Shown here piece after piece: positions 9,634 through 18,522 of a DNA stretch of 64,000 bases (its first letter is position 1; each line of letters opens with the position of its first letter). The notes beneath the pieces are model-generated. The model was not told the origin of the DNA, did no database searches, and saw only the letters and a list, made by a program, of their open reading frames with translations. The stretch is taken from the NCBI RefSeq assembly GCF_041295575.1, contig NZ_CP160452.1:992001-1056000 (forward strand), in the 5' to 3' direction. Position numbers and translations under genes: made by a program. Source of the stretch: Sporosarcina pasteurii (GTDB lineage Bacteria; Bacillota; Bacilli; Bacillales_A; Planococcaceae).

Positions 9634-9873
9634 ATGGCCTATGTAATTACAACAGCATGTATGACGGAGAAAGCGACAGATTGTGTGATGGTTTGTCCAG
9701 TGGACTGTATTGAAGAAGGCGAGAATCAGTATTTTATTAATCCTGACACTTGTATAGAGTGTGGCGCTTGTGTGGAATCTTGCCCGGCGGAAGCAATTTA
9801 TCATGAAGACGATCTGCCTGCAGAAGAGATGCAGATATTAGAACAAGCAAAGCTTCATTTCAGTATAAGTTGA
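9634..9873 (+). CDS. fdxA: 7Fe ferredoxin (3Fe-4S + 4Fe-4S type)
   Basis: A small soluble electron carrier of 79 residues. The N-terminal cluster site has Cys9, Cys17 and CP at 21, with spacing C-x7-C-x3-CP typical of a 3Fe-4S site; the second site is [12 protein letters not shown], a 4Fe-4S motif. The layout matches the FdxA family of actinobacteria and other bacteria. A clear GGAGGA site precedes ATG. It lies between the second importer and a malic enzyme; a ferredoxin there suggests an oxygenase or reductase partner, but no such enzyme is encoded nearby. Confidence 0.88.
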   Translation: MAYVITTACMTEKATDCVMVCPVDCIEEGENQYFINPDTCIECGACVESCPAEAIYHEDDLPAEEMQILEQAKLHFSIS

Positions 9874-9917
9874 AAGGACAGTCGCCAATTTAGAAGTAAG
9901 ATGGGAGGGTTTTAATA

Positions 9918-11099
9918 ATGACAAAAGTAGTAGAGACAGCTTTGGATTTGCACCGAAACAACAGCGGGAAAATGGAAATCTTATCTAAAGTTCCTATGGA
10001 AAACACAATTGATCTAAGCTTGGCATACTCACCTGGTGTCGCAGATCCATGTTTCGAGATTGCAAAAGATGTTTCCAGGGTATATGAATATACCATCAAA
10101 GGAAATTTGGTAGCCGTTGTCACAGACGGGTCCGCGGTTTTAGGGCTAGGAGATATCGGTCCGGAAGCATCTCTTCCCGTAATGGAAGGAAAAGCCTTAC
10201 TTCTAAAGAAGTTTGCCAATATTGATGCGTTTCCAATTTGCTTGGACACGAAAGATTCGGATGAGATTGTCCGAACTGTGAAAGCGATGAGTCCTACATT
10301 CGGAGGTATAAATTTAGAGGATATTTCAGCACCTAGATGTTTTGAAATTGAAAAACGCCTTCGCGAAGAATGCGATATCCCAGTTTTCCATGATGATCAA
10401 CATGGCACCGCTATCGTTGTCGGCGCTGGCCTGCTGAATGCATTAAGACTGACAAACAAAAGAATAGATGAAGTCAAAATCGTCGTTAACGGCGCTGGTG
10501 CGGCAGGTGTTGCCATTATCAAGCATTTGATAGAAATGGGCTTTCAACATATTGTTGTGTGCGATTCCAAAGGGGTTATTTATGAAGGGCGCCGCGAAGG
10601 AATGAACTCAGTAAAAGAGGAAATCGCTAAATTGACAAATGAAAATCGGATAATAGGATCTATACAAGATGCTTTGAAGGAAGCCGATATCTTCGTGGGC
10701 GTGTCAGTTGCCAATCTAATAACGGAAGAGATGGTTAAAAGTATGAATGATGAATCAATTCTGTTTGCGCTAGCCAATCCTGTGCCGGAAATTTCACCGG
10801 AAAGAGCTAAGAAATTCGGTGCTCGCGTCATTGCAACCGGTCGTTCGGATTACCCTAACCAGGTGAATAACGTGCTAGCGTTTCCAGGCATTTTCCGCGG
10901 TGCACTTGATGTTCGAGCAAGCGATATTAATGAACAAATGAAGTTGGCTGCCACTTATGCGCTTGCTTCTTTAATAGAGAGAGAAGAATTGACAGCAGAT
11001 TATATCATCCCAGCACCATTCGACAGCCGCATTACGAAAGCAGTTGCGACAGCAGTCAGTAAAGCAGCAAAGGAAACTGGTGTTCATCGGATTGACTGA
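9918..11099 (+). CDS. Malic enzyme (NAD(P)-dependent oxidative decarboxylation of malate)
   Basis: A 393-residue short bacterial-type malic enzyme that converts malate to pyruvate, CO2 and NAD(P)H. Visible are LAYSPGVADPC near 34-44, the divalent-metal/substrate region VFHDDQHGTA near 156-165 and the Rossmann motif GAGAAGVA near 191-198. GGGAGGG precedes ATG. A hairpin terminator follows at 11116. The gene may share a role with the dicarboxylate symporter and CitA-type sensor at 57.4-61.5 kb, although it is distant from them. Confidence 0.92.
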   Translation: MTKVVETALDLHRNNSGKMEILSKVPMENTIDLSLAYSPGVADPCFEIAKDVSRVYEYTIKGNLVAVVTDGSAVLGLGDIGPEASLPVMEGKALLLKKFANIDAFPICLDTKDSDEIVRTVKAMSPTFGGINLEDISAPRCFEIEKRLREECDIPVFHDDQHGTAIVVGAGLLNALRLTNKRIDEVKIVVNGAGAAGVAIIKHLIEMGFQHIVVCDSKGVIYEGRREGMNSVKEEIAKLTNENRIIGSIQDALKEADIFVGVSVANLITEEMVKSMNDESILFALANPVPEISPERAKKFGARVIATGRSDYPNQVNNVLAFPGIFRGALDVRASDINEQMKLAATYALASLIEREELTADYIIPAPFDSRITKAVATAVSKAAKETGVHRID

Positions 11100-11115
11100 C
11101 CTTCGTAAGGAATCG

Positions 11116-11145
11116 ACACCCTATCGCAATACGATGGGGTGTTTT
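11116..11145 (+). terminator. Rho-independent terminator after malic enzyme
   Basis: An 11-bp stem, ACACCCTATCG with CGATGGGGTGT (one G:T pair), with a five-base loop and followed by TTTTC. It lies 17 bases after the malic enzyme stop. Confidence 0.8.
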
Positions 11146-11399
11146 CATGGTGTCCGTCCAGTTATTGATATTTGGGAATTCTCTGGGGCGTCATAATAAA
11201 ACGCAATCCACAAATAATAATTAGATTACGTTTTTTTATCGTTTACTTTGGGGAACTTATTAACGTAGAAATAAACCCATAGTGATTGTAATTGTTAGTT
11301 AAAAAACAATCCTTTCCGGATGGGTATATAAATTATATGATTCCCCGCGGATAAATCCAACTGTAGTAATGCCAAGTTCTACCGAGCATAGATTTTTCC
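11146..11399. other. Non-coding, AT-rich stretch
   Basis: No credible gene or RNA was recognised. The last few dozen bases may contain the most decayed part of the fdhD fragment that follows. Confidence 0.4.
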
Positions 11400-11721
11400 A
11401 TTAATGCATTACAAGGAACTGCAAAACAAATGATCGAGACACACATCACGCTGAGTCCCGAGGAATGTTTTTATTTGATGGAAGAAATGGAGAAAACGGC
11501 GGCGACACTTCACAATACGGGGGGGTGTCCATAATGCTGCCTTATGTGATCAAAATGGCGTTGTGCTGGCAAGAATGGATATCGGTCGACACAACGCACT
11601 TCATAAAATTAACGGATACTGTTTAAGAAATAATATTTCCGTCCGTGATAAAGTGATTGCTTTCAGTGGCCGTATTTCATCGAAAACTTTGTTGAAAGTT
11701 GCGAAAATCGGCACCAAATAA
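11400..11721 (+). pseudogene. fdhD: fdhD remnant (formate dehydrogenase sulfurtransferase), truncated and frameshifted
   Basis: Two adjacent frames together encode the C-terminal half of FdhD, which passes sulfur to the molybdenum cofactor of formate dehydrogenase. Frame 1 (from about 11400) contains ITLSPEECFYLMEEMEKTAA and reaches HNTGG; the match then moves to the next frame at a run of seven G (11519-11525), continuing GGVHNAALCDQNGVVLA, DIGRHNALHK and FSGRISSKTLLKVAK until a stop at 11719. A six-G run would restore the frame. The N-terminal half and the last roughly 50 residues of the family are absent, so it cannot be rescued by one base. No formate dehydrogenase is nearby. Confidence 0.82.
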
Positions 11722-11906
11722 GGGCCGGGGAATCTGATAAGGCATCATAAGTTTAGGGTATGCTTTTGCATTTAAAGGAAATTCAAATCCTTCTCAATGT
11801 TGAGGTAAGTACATCTTTATTTTTAGCCTATAATTAAGTTAGGTTTCTTCTTTCCTATATGCTAAAATTTGAATGTTCGAAAGGCAATGATGAAGGTGGA
11901 ATTTAT
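11722..11906. other. Intergenic stretch before the penicillin-binding protein
   Basis: Nothing beyond a likely promoter region for the downstream gene. A ribosome site AAGGTGGA lies just before 11907. Confidence 0.4.
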
Positions 11907-14066
11907 ATGAGAAGGATGGAACGAAGGCAACAAGAAAAACAATTGAATGCAAGCAAGAAATGGTCTAACTATAAAAAAAATACTCGAATATTAATTATCG
12001 GAATGCTAAGTGTAATCATTTGTGGATTGATCGTTGTGAATCTATTAATTGCATCAAGTGATGTAAGTATACTAGATGAACCTGAACCGAGACCGACATT
12101 TATTTACGATCAAAACGGAGAAATCGCTAGTAAGATTTCTAATTCAAACATTGAGGGAGTTCGGCTTGAACAGATTCCACAAGAGCTAATTGAAGCAGTC
12201 ATCTCTGTTGAGGATCAACGATTTTATAAACATAATGGGATTAATTATATCGGGATTGCACGGGCATTTACACAAAACTTGCGAAAAGGGGAAGTGGTTG
12301 CTGGCGGTAGTACAATTACGCAACAGCTTTCCAAAAATGTGTTTTTAACACATGAACGTACGTACTCGCGTAAATTTAAAGAGTTGATTCTTACGAAGAA
12401 AATTGAGAGAACGTATTCTAAAAGAGACATTATGGAACGTTACTTAAATCAAATTTATTTAGGTGAAGGCGCATGGGGTGTTCAACGTGCCGCGCAAATC
12501 TATTTTGGTAAAGATATAAGTGAATTAACGTTAAACGAGTCCGCGACATTAGCAGGATTAATTAAAGCACCATCCTATTTATCTCCTTATAAAGACTTAG
12601 AGAAATCGGTTAAACGACGCAACATTGTTTTATCATTAATGAAAAGTGAAGGGTATATTAGTCAAGCGGAGTTTGATGAAGCAATCGGCCAAGAAATTGT
12701 GTTAGCCGATCAAACAACGATGGATTATAAAGGGAAATATCCTTATTATATCGACCTGATCATTGACGAGGCCGTCGACAAGTACGGGTTAACGAAAAAC
12801 GAGGTTTTATCTGGTGGATTACATATTTATACGGAATTAAATCCAGTCATCCAAGATGCTCTTGAAGATGTGTATGAGGATGATCGTTATTTTCCGGAGA
12901 GTAAGCCCAATCAACTCATTCAAAGCGCTTCAGTTTTCCTCAACCCTAAAACGGGCGGAATTAGTGCATTGGTTGGGGGGAGAGGAGAATATACGCATGG
13001 GAGATTTAATAATGCGACCAAACTGATTAGACAACCGGGATCAATTTTGAAACCAATTGCCGTCTACACTTCAGCATTAGAACGAGATTATCAAATTTCG
13101 GATATGCTTGTTGATGAACCAATCAATATAAATGGCTATTCACCTAAAAATTTTGATAAACAATACCGAGGAGAAGTGACAATGTACGATGCAGTCGCTC
13201 ATTCGTATAATATTCCCCCTGTCTGGCTCTTGGATAAAATAGGAATTGAAAATGGTGTGCGTACCGTTGAACGATTTGGAATTCCGTTGGAAGCAAATGA
13301 TCTTAATCTTAGTTTAGCACTAGGGGGCCTAGACCAAGGTACTTCGCCCCTGCGAATGGCCCAAGCTTTCTCGGCATTTGCGAATGATGGGGTGATGATG
13401 GAAGCCCATGCGATTTTAGAAATAAAAGATTCAGAAGGCGTAGTCATTGGACAATGGCATGAACAGTCTACACAAGTAACAGATGCAAAAGTGGCTCAGC
13501 AAATGACCTATATGTTACAAGGTGCTGTAGAAGTTGGCACGGCTCAGAAAGCACAAATTACAGGGATGGAGGTGGCTGGGAAAACTGGCACTACACAGTT
13601 ACCATTCCCGGATATTAGTGGATCAAAGGATCATTGGTTTGTTGGGTATACACCAGATATAGTGGGTGCTGTTTGGTTGGGCTATGATAAAACAGATACC
13701 GAACATTACTTAACATCAACAAGTAGTGTCACAGCTCCGCCAATTTTTCAAGAAGTTTTATCAAGGTCTATTAGTGAATTACCTACTAAGCATTTTGACT
13801 TACCATTAATGGGGAAATTTAAAAAAGAACTAGAGAAACAAAAAGAGAAAATGAGGAAGAAAGAGCGCCGTCAAGAAAAAGAAAGGAAGAAACAAGAGAA
13901 AGAAGAATTGAAAGAACAGAAAAAAAGAGAGAATGAGAGGCGGAAGAGAGAAGAAAAAGACAAAAAGGAAAGAGAAAAGCGAGAGAAGAAAGCCGAAAAA
14001 GAAAAGAAGAAACAAGAGAAAAAGAAAGAAAGAGAGAAAGAAAAAGAAAATAAGTGGAAAGATTGA
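11907..14066 (+). CDS. Class A penicillin-binding protein (PBP1A-like) with charged C-terminal tail
   Basis: Bifunctional peptidoglycan synthase of 719 residues, membrane-anchored with its catalytic parts outside. A basic cytoplasmic start is followed by one membrane helix near 28-50. The glycosyltransferase 51 domain has catalytic EDQRFYKHNG near 102 and GGSTITQQL. The transpeptidase domain has SxxK as SILK near 379, SYN near 433 and KTGTT near 559. The last 80-odd residues are almost only K, E and R with some Q, an uninterrupted charged helix rather than the usual flexible tail. I chose ATG 11907, which has AAGGTGGA upstream; an ATG at 11859 is in frame. Confidence 0.93.
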   Translation: MRRMERRQQEKQLNASKKWSNYKKNTRILIIGMLSVIICGLIVVNLLIASSDVSILDEPEPRPTFIYDQNGEIASKISNSNIEGVRLEQIPQELIEAVISVEDQRFYKHNGINYIGIARAFTQNLRKGEVVAGGSTITQQLSKNVFLTHERTYSRKFKELILTKKIERTYSKRDIMERYLNQIYLGEGAWGVQRAAQIYFGKDISELTLNESATLAGLIKAPSYLSPYKDLEKSVKRRNIVLSLMKSEGYISQAEFDEAIGQEIVLADQTTMDYKGKYPYYIDLIIDEAVDKYGLTKNEVLSGGLHIYTELNPVIQDALEDVYEDDRYFPESKPNQLIQSASVFLNPKTGGISALVGGRGEYTHGRFNNATKLIRQPGSILKPIAVYTSALERDYQISDMLVDEPININGYSPKNFDKQYRGEVTMYDAVAHSYNIPPVWLLDKIGIENGVRTVERFGIPLEANDLNLSLALGGLDQGTSPLRMAQAFSAFANDGVMMEAHAILEIKDSEGVVIGQWHEQSTQVTDAKVAQQMTYMLQGAVEVGTAQKAQITGMEVAGKTGTTQLPFPDISGSKDHWFVGYTPDIVGAVWLGYDKTDTEHYLTSTSSVTAPPIFQEVLSRSISELPTKHFDLPLMGKFKKELEKQKEKMRKKERRQEKERKKQEKEELKEQKKRENERRKREEKDKKEREKREKKAEKEKKKQEKKKEREKEKENKWKD

Positions 14067-14092
14067 TTGGTCCTGCCGGTCTTCATTTAACT

Positions 14093-14136
14093 AAAACCGC
14101 TTCAGAAACTAGAAAAATGTTTCGGAGGCGGTTTTT
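14093..14136. terminator. Bidirectional terminator between converging genes
   Basis: AAAACCGCTTCAGAAAC pairs with GTTTCGGAGGCGGTTTT with two mismatches around a short loop, flanked by T and A runs. It serves the penicillin-binding protein gene and the met operon converging from the right. Confidence 0.85.
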
Positions 14137-14139
14137 GAC

Positions 14140-14793
14140 TTACCTTTTATCAGCGGCATTTGCTGCACGGTCACCCAAAAATTGAATTAATTGAACGAGG
14201 AAGATTAGGAAAACAACGGTAATGGCCATGACTTCATTTTGATAACGATAATAGCCGAAGCGTATCGCTAAGTCCCCGATACCGCCGCCACCAACCATTC
14301 CTGCCATCGCGGAATAACTTAATAAACTAATCACCGTTACTGTCAAACCACCGATAAGCCCTGACTTCGACTCAGGCAGCAATACTTTTCGAATAATCAA
14401 CCACGGGGAAGCGCCGCAAGATTCAGCTGCTTCAATGACACCTTTATCAATTTCTCGTAATGAATTTTCCACTAATCGTGCGTAAAATGGAATGCCAGCC
14501 ACAGTTAGCGATAAGCTTGCTGCGGTAGGGCCCATTGACGTACCGACAATTAGTTTTGTCAATGGTAGCAGTACGACAAGTAGTATGACGAAAGGAATGG
14601 AACGAATAATATTGATGATGGTTCCGGATATATTTTGGAGCACTTGACTTTGCCAAAACATTCCTTCACTAGTTACAAAAAGTCCAATGCCGAGTGGGAC
14701 GCCGATGAGCACAGAAAAAGTGACGGATATGGCTAGCATCCAGGCTGTTTCCAAAAATGCAATCCCAAATTCATTGAATAATTCAGGAGACAT
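14140..14793 (-). CDS. metI: Methionine ABC transporter permease MetI
   Basis: Membrane subunit of the methionine importer, 217 residues with about five hydrophobic helices and the EAA loop ESCGASPWLIIRKVLLPESK typical of MetI. ATG 14793 follows GGAGGTGA at 8 bases and overlaps the end of metN by 11 bases. It is the last gene of the SAM-riboswitch operon and is followed by a terminator. Confidence 0.94.
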   Translation of the reverse strand: MSPELFNEFGIAFLETAWMLAISVTFSVLIGVPLGIGLFVTSEGMFWQSQVLQNISGTIINIIRSIPFVILLVVLLPLTKLIVGTSMGPTAASLSLTVAGIPFYARLVENSLREIDKGVIEAAESCGASPWLIIRKVLLPESKSGLIGGLTVTVISLLSYSAMAGMVGGGGIGDLAIRFGYYRYQNEVMAITVVFLIFLVQLIQFLGDRAANAADKR

Positions 14794-15784
14794 TGGCAAT
14801 CACCTCCAAATGATTCGTCCTGTTTATAATATACTCAATTGCGCGTTTGATTTCGGGCGCATCACCTTTTATTTCAACGATAAGAATCCCTAACGGACGA
14901 TCTTGGATATAATTAATTTGGCCATGCAAGATATTGACGATGACTTTAAAACGGTTAATCGTTTCCGAGATGATACTATCTTCTGCAGAATGGCCACGGA
15001 ATGTGATTTGAACAATCGATCCAGTCCTTGCTGCTAATAAACGATCCGGCAATGTTAGTGAATGAACGGTTTGCACAAATTGTTTCGCAAGTGGCGTTTG
15101 TGGGTCAGCAAACAACTCGTATGCCTCATTTACTTCGATTACTTTTCCATCCTCCATAACAGCAACTCGATGGCAAATTTGTTGGACAACTTCCATTTCG
15201 TGTGTAATGAGGACGATGGTAATGCCAAGCCTCTCATTGATTTCTTTTAATAGTTTCAATATAGAAGCTGTAGTGTTCGGGTCCAGTGCGGATGTTGCTT
15301 CATCGCAGAGTAGAACAGTTGGGTCGTTTGCCAGTGCGCGTGCAATGCCGACACGCTGTTTCTGTCCGCCAGATAATTGAGCGGGGAAATGGTCTGCACG
15401 ATCGGAAAGACCAACCATTTCAAGTAACTCTGGAACGCGCTCTTTGATTTCATCTTTCGTCTTTCCAGCTGCCAACATCGAAAAGGCAATGTTGTCATAC
15501 ACTTTCGCAGAACTTATTAAATGAAAGTGTTGAAAAATCATTCCGATTTTCAAACGCTCTTTCCGTACTTCTAATTTAGATAAAGCGGTTAAATCTGTGT
15601 GATTTATAAGCACTTGACCTTCCGTCGGTTTTTCAAGTAAATTAATACATCTTAGTAACGTGCTTTTTCCAGCGCCACTATAACCGATGATGCCAAAGAT
15701 TTCTCCTTTGGGGATTGTTAGGTTGACATTGTCAACGGCTGTGACATTTTCATACGTTTTCGTAACATTCACGAGTTCAATCAA
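14783..15784 (-). CDS. metN: Methionine ABC transporter ATP-binding protein MetN
   Basis: A 333-residue ATPase with Walker A GYSGAGKST near 36-44, signature LSGGQKQR near 140, Walker B LLCDEATSALD and ITHEM switch. The C-terminal 90 residues match the NIL domain that binds methionine and inhibits transport when the cell is replete. Length and order are as in other Bacillales MetN proteins. It lies between metQ and metI, all under the upstream SAM-I riboswitch. Confidence 0.95.
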   Translation of the reverse strand: MIELVNVTKTYENVTAVDNVNLTIPKGEIFGIIGYSGAGKSTLLRCINLLEKPTEGQVLINHTDLTALSKLEVRKERLKIGMIFQHFHLISSAKVYDNIAFSMLAAGKTKDEIKERVPELLEMVGLSDRADHFPAQLSGGQKQRVGIARALANDPTVLLCDEATSALDPNTTASILKLLKEINERLGITIVLITHEMEVVQQICHRVAVMEDGKVIEVNEAYELFADPQTPLAKQFVQTVHSLTLPDRLLAARTGSIVQITFRGHSAEDSIISETINRFKVIVNILHGQINYIQDRPLGILIVEIKGDAPEIKRAIEYIINRTNHLEVIANVS

Positions 15785-15795
15785 AGAAAGACCTC

Positions 15796-16608
15796 CTATT
15801 TCTGATAATCAGGTTTTGTAAATCCCGCATTCTGTTCATTTGTATATTGTAAGAATGCCTCAGAGTGATAGGCATTTAAAATTGCTTCTGCAAATGATTC
15901 CTCTAAATCATCCTCACGGAAGGCAATGTTATTCATAAATTCAGGCGGTGTATCTTCTAACAGAACGGCATCTTCTAAATTTAAGCCCGAAGCAAGTGCG
16001 AAATTTCCGTTAATGAATGCAAAGTCAGTATCTCCCAAAGAGCGGGGGAGCTGTGCACCATCCATCGCAATAATTTCTAAATTATACTTGTTCTCAACGA
16101 TGTCGTTTTCAGAGGCTCGGGACTGGTCAATTTCACCAGCAAGTGTGATCCATCCAAATCGATCTAGCATTTGAAGAGCTCTTGCCATACTAACTGGATC
16201 GTTTGATAAGATTAACTTCATCCCTTCTTTCACATCAGAAACGTCTTTATGTTTTTCAGAATAAAGACCGATTGGTGCGGTAGGTACAGCATCTCCAATT
16301 GCTAAATTCGTGTTATGTTCTTTATTAAAAGCTTCTAAATAAACGGATGTTTGAAAGACGTTTGCATCGATACTGCCTTCATCTAATGCACGATTTGGTT
16401 GGATATAGTCATTGAATTCAACGAGTTTTACGGTATAACCGTCTTTTTCTAGTAATGGAATGATACTTTCTCTTAATTGATCCGCGTACGGTCCTGACGT
16501 TGCGCCGATTTTCAACTCTTTTTTGTCGCCACTCGCCTCACTGGACGTACAAGCAGCAAGGATGAGCAATGTGGATAATACTACCAAATTCAATATGATT
16601 TTTCTCAT
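15796..16608 (-). CDS. metQ: Methionine-binding lipoprotein MetQ
   Basis: A 270-residue lipoprotein of the NlpA family (lipobox LAAC, Cys20). KIGATSGPYADQL at the start of the mature domain and FINGNFALASGL are family hallmarks. Here it precedes metN and metI, whereas in many genomes metQ is last. It follows the monooxygenase gene by about 20 bases, which implies one transcript. It may bind methionine or a related sulfur compound that the monooxygenase handles. Confidence 0.93.
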   Translation of the reverse strand: MRKIILNLVVLSTLLILAACTSSEASGDKKELKIGATSGPYADQLRESIIPLLEKDGYTVKLVEFNDYIQPNRALDEGSIDANVFQTSVYLEAFNKEHNTNLAIGDAVPTAPIGLYSEKHKDVSDVKEGMKLILSNDPVSMARALQMLDRFGWITLAGEIDQSRASENDIVENKYNLEIIAMDGAQLPRSLGDTDFAFINGNFALASGLNLEDAVLLEDTPPEFMNNIAFREDDLEESFAEAILNAYHSEAFLQYTNEQNAGFTKPDYQK

Positions 16609-16629
16609 TTTACTTTCCTCCTATATCTT

Positions 16630-18006
16630 TTAAACAGTTACTTTAGAAAACTTCTTTCCCGGGTGATTTTCTGGTAAACGATCCGTTCCAAATAAGTTTC
16701 CACGCATTGTTGTTTCTTGGACTTCGCCTTTTTCACGAACTAATCCGCGCGCTTGTAAAGCTGGAACGACTAGTTCTGCAAAGTCTTTAAAGGAGCCTGG
16801 TTTAATTGCATAGGTGATATTGAATCCATCCACATCGGCTTCATTTACCCAACGTTCCATTTCATCTGCAATTTTTTCAGGGGTTCCAACCACTACAGGA
16901 CCGATACCGCCAATGCCTACAAACTCACCAATCTCGCGAATGGTCCACTTTTTGTTTGGATCTACTTTTGTGAAAATCTCGACACGCGAACGCATAGAAT
17001 CATTCTCAATAAATTGTAGTTCCTCATCCAAATCGTACTCGGATAAATCGATTCCAGTCCATCCGCTAAATAAGCTCAAAGCGCCTTCGATACTAATATG
17101 CTGTTTGTAATCTTCATACTTAGCCTCTGCCTCTTCTTGCGTTCGGCCGACGATGGGTGTAAAGAGGCTGTATACTTTAATGTCCTTGCCACTTCTTCCG
17201 TATTCATCTGCTTGACCGCGTATTTTATCGACAAACTTACGGGCAATATCAGTTGTTGGCATCGATACATAAATTCCTTCAGCGTGTTGTGCGGCAAATG
17301 CACTGCCTCTTGGCGATAAACCAGCTTGATAAATGACGGGTGTACGTTGCGGGGAAGGTTCACATAAATGAGCCCCTGGAACGGTGAAATACTTTCCTTT
17401 ATGTTGAATGTCATGGACTTTATCAGGGTCAACGTACATCATTCTTTTTGTGTCCCGAACGACAGCATCTTCATCCCAGCTTTGTTCCCATAATTTATAA
17501 CAAACCTCCAAATATTCTTCAGCGATTGAATAGCGCTCATCGTGTGCAATTTGTTCATCAAGTCCCATATTAAGTGCTGCGCTTTTCAAATAAGACGTCA
17601 CAACATTCCAACCAACCCGACCTTTTGTTAGATGATCTAACGTTGACATACGGCGGGCAAATGTATAAGGATGTTCATGTGTGACGGACGCAGTAATTCC
17701 AAAGGATAAATTCTTTGTTACGGCTGCCATGGCCGGAACGATGAGTAGCGGGTCATTGATGGGGGACTGGACTGCTTGCCTAAGACTTGCATCTCTTTTC
17801 CCTTCGTATACATCATATGGTCCGAGGACATCTGCTAAAAAAATCGAGTCAAACTGTGCTTCTTCCAATAATTTTGCAAACTCAATCCAATAGTTGATAT
17901 CTGTATAACGATGTGCTTCTCCGTCTGGATGTGACCAAAGTCCGGGGGATTGGTTACTTGGGCAGTTCATTTCAAATGCGTTTAATAAAATTCTCTTTTT
18001 AGTCAT
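16630..18006 (-). CDS. LLM-class FMN-dependent monooxygenase (NtaA/SnaA/DszA family)
   Basis: A 458-residue bacterial-luciferase-type flavin monooxygenase. The start MTKKRILLNAFEMNCPSN, the segment RVGWNVVTS and VIYQAGLSPRGSAFAAQHAE are typical of the NtaA/DszA/SnaA group, whose members need an NADH:FMN reductase partner. No reductase gene is seen here. The SAM riboswitch and metQNI context suggests oxidation of an organic sulfur compound to release usable sulfur, as proposed for B. subtilis YxeK and YtnJ; the real substrate is unknown. Confidence 0.9.
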   Translation of the reverse strand: MTKKRILLNAFEMNCPSNQSPGLWSHPDGEAHRYTDINYWIEFAKLLEEAQFDSIFLADVLGPYDVYEGKRDASLRQAVQSPINDPLLIVPAMAAVTKNLSFGITASVTHEHPYTFARRMSTLDHLTKGRVGWNVVTSYLKSAALNMGLDEQIAHDERYSIAEEYLEVCYKLWEQSWDEDAVVRDTKRMMYVDPDKVHDIQHKGKYFTVPGAHLCEPSPQRTPVIYQAGLSPRGSAFAAQHAEGIYVSMPTTDIARKFVDKIRGQADEYGRSGKDIKVYSLFTPIVGRTQEEAEAKYEDYKQHISIEGALSLFSGWTGIDLSEYDLDEELQFIENDSMRSRVEIFTKVDPNKKWTIREIGEFVGIGGIGPVVVGTPEKIADEMERWVNEADVDGFNITYAIKPGSFKDFAELVVPALQARGLVREKGEVQETTMRGNLFGTDRLPENHPGKKFSKVTV

Positions 18007-18040
18007 TATGAATTCCTCCTAAGATTTTTCTGTTATGGTT

Positions 18041-18310
18041 TTATCCGATTTTTTGAAGGGCTACATAATTTTCCAACGTATTTGTTAAACCGCCTGGGAA
18101 ATGAAGGCGCTTGCCTGATTGTTCTTTTTCCAATTTCGCTTTTATATATTGCAAAAACGTTAGAATATGTTGACGTCTTTCCAAAACATCGATGTGTCCA
18201 TTTTCGTAAAACCATGCATCAATCGTATTGTAAACGCCCCGGTTAATTTGAAAAGATACTTCAATTTTTCGGACGAATAAAAGATCAGGTAAATGAACAT
18301 CAATTGTCAA
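18041..18310 (-). CDS. Small conserved-looking protein of unknown function, first gene of SAM-riboswitch operon
   Basis: An 89-residue protein that I do not recognise. TTG 18310 is chosen because AAAGAGGTGA lies 6 bases upstream; extending the frame further would run into the riboswitch terminator and aptamer, which cannot be coding. No signal peptide, membrane span or Cys-rich motif is seen. The protein is moderately basic with aromatic residues (DAWFYENGH in the middle) and a Lys/Glu-rich helix. Its position directly after the riboswitch and before the monooxygenase suggests a role in sulfur assimilation or as a partner of that enzyme. Confidence 0.6.
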   Translation of the reverse strand: MTIDVHLPDLLFVRKIEVSFQINRGVYNTIDAWFYENGHIDVLERRQHILTFLQYIKAKLEKEQSGKRLHFPGGLTNTLENYVALQKIG

Positions 18311-18344
18311 AAATATCACCTCTTTCGACATGCAAATCTTTTGT

Positions 18345-18380
18345 AAAAATAAAACCCTCTTCTCACAGATGAGAAGAGGG
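18345..18380 (-). terminator. Riboswitch expression-platform terminator
   Basis: On the minus strand CCCTCTTCTCA pairs with TGAGAAGAGGG around a four-base loop, followed by TTTTATTTTT. TCTCATCT within the stem is complementary to AGATGAGA in the closing strand of the aptamer, so terminator and antiterminator are mutually exclusive. Confidence 0.93.
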
Positions 18381-18412
18381 TGAAATACCAAAAGGTTAGT
18401 AGTTTCAGCCAT

Positions 18413-18522
18413 CTCATCTTCTAGAATACGCATGTATTCTACTGAAATTAGCACCATACAATGAATTTGCTGGTTGCTGAGGTTTCAAAGGGTCAGTCCC
18501 TCCACCTCTCTTGATAAGAAGC
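18413..18522 (-). promoter_or_regulatory. SAM-I (S-box) riboswitch aptamer
   Basis: Read on the minus strand: CTTATCAAGAGAGGTGGAGG, then GACTGACCC, TTGAAACCTCAGCAACC, GGTGCTAATTTCAG and the closing GATGAG. These match the conserved core of the S-box in order and spacing; P1 is CTTATC/GATGAG. With the terminator downstream this is a standard OFF switch: high S-adenosylmethionine stabilises P1 and allows termination. It controls the five genes at 14140-18310. Confidence 0.96.

Noticed and set aside
11519-11525. Phase-variable G run in fdhD
   Set aside because: Both ends of the gene are missing, so changing the run cannot restore a working protein.
13830-14086. Open frames on the minus strand rich in Phe, Leu and Ser
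   Set aside because: They are the reverse complement of the Lys/Glu-rich tail codons of the penicillin-binding protein; no ribosome site.
18311-18457. N-terminal extension of the small protein at 18041 through the upstream open frame
   Set aside because: The extension would translate the riboswitch terminator and closing strand of the aptamer; a good ribosome site supports TTG 18310.
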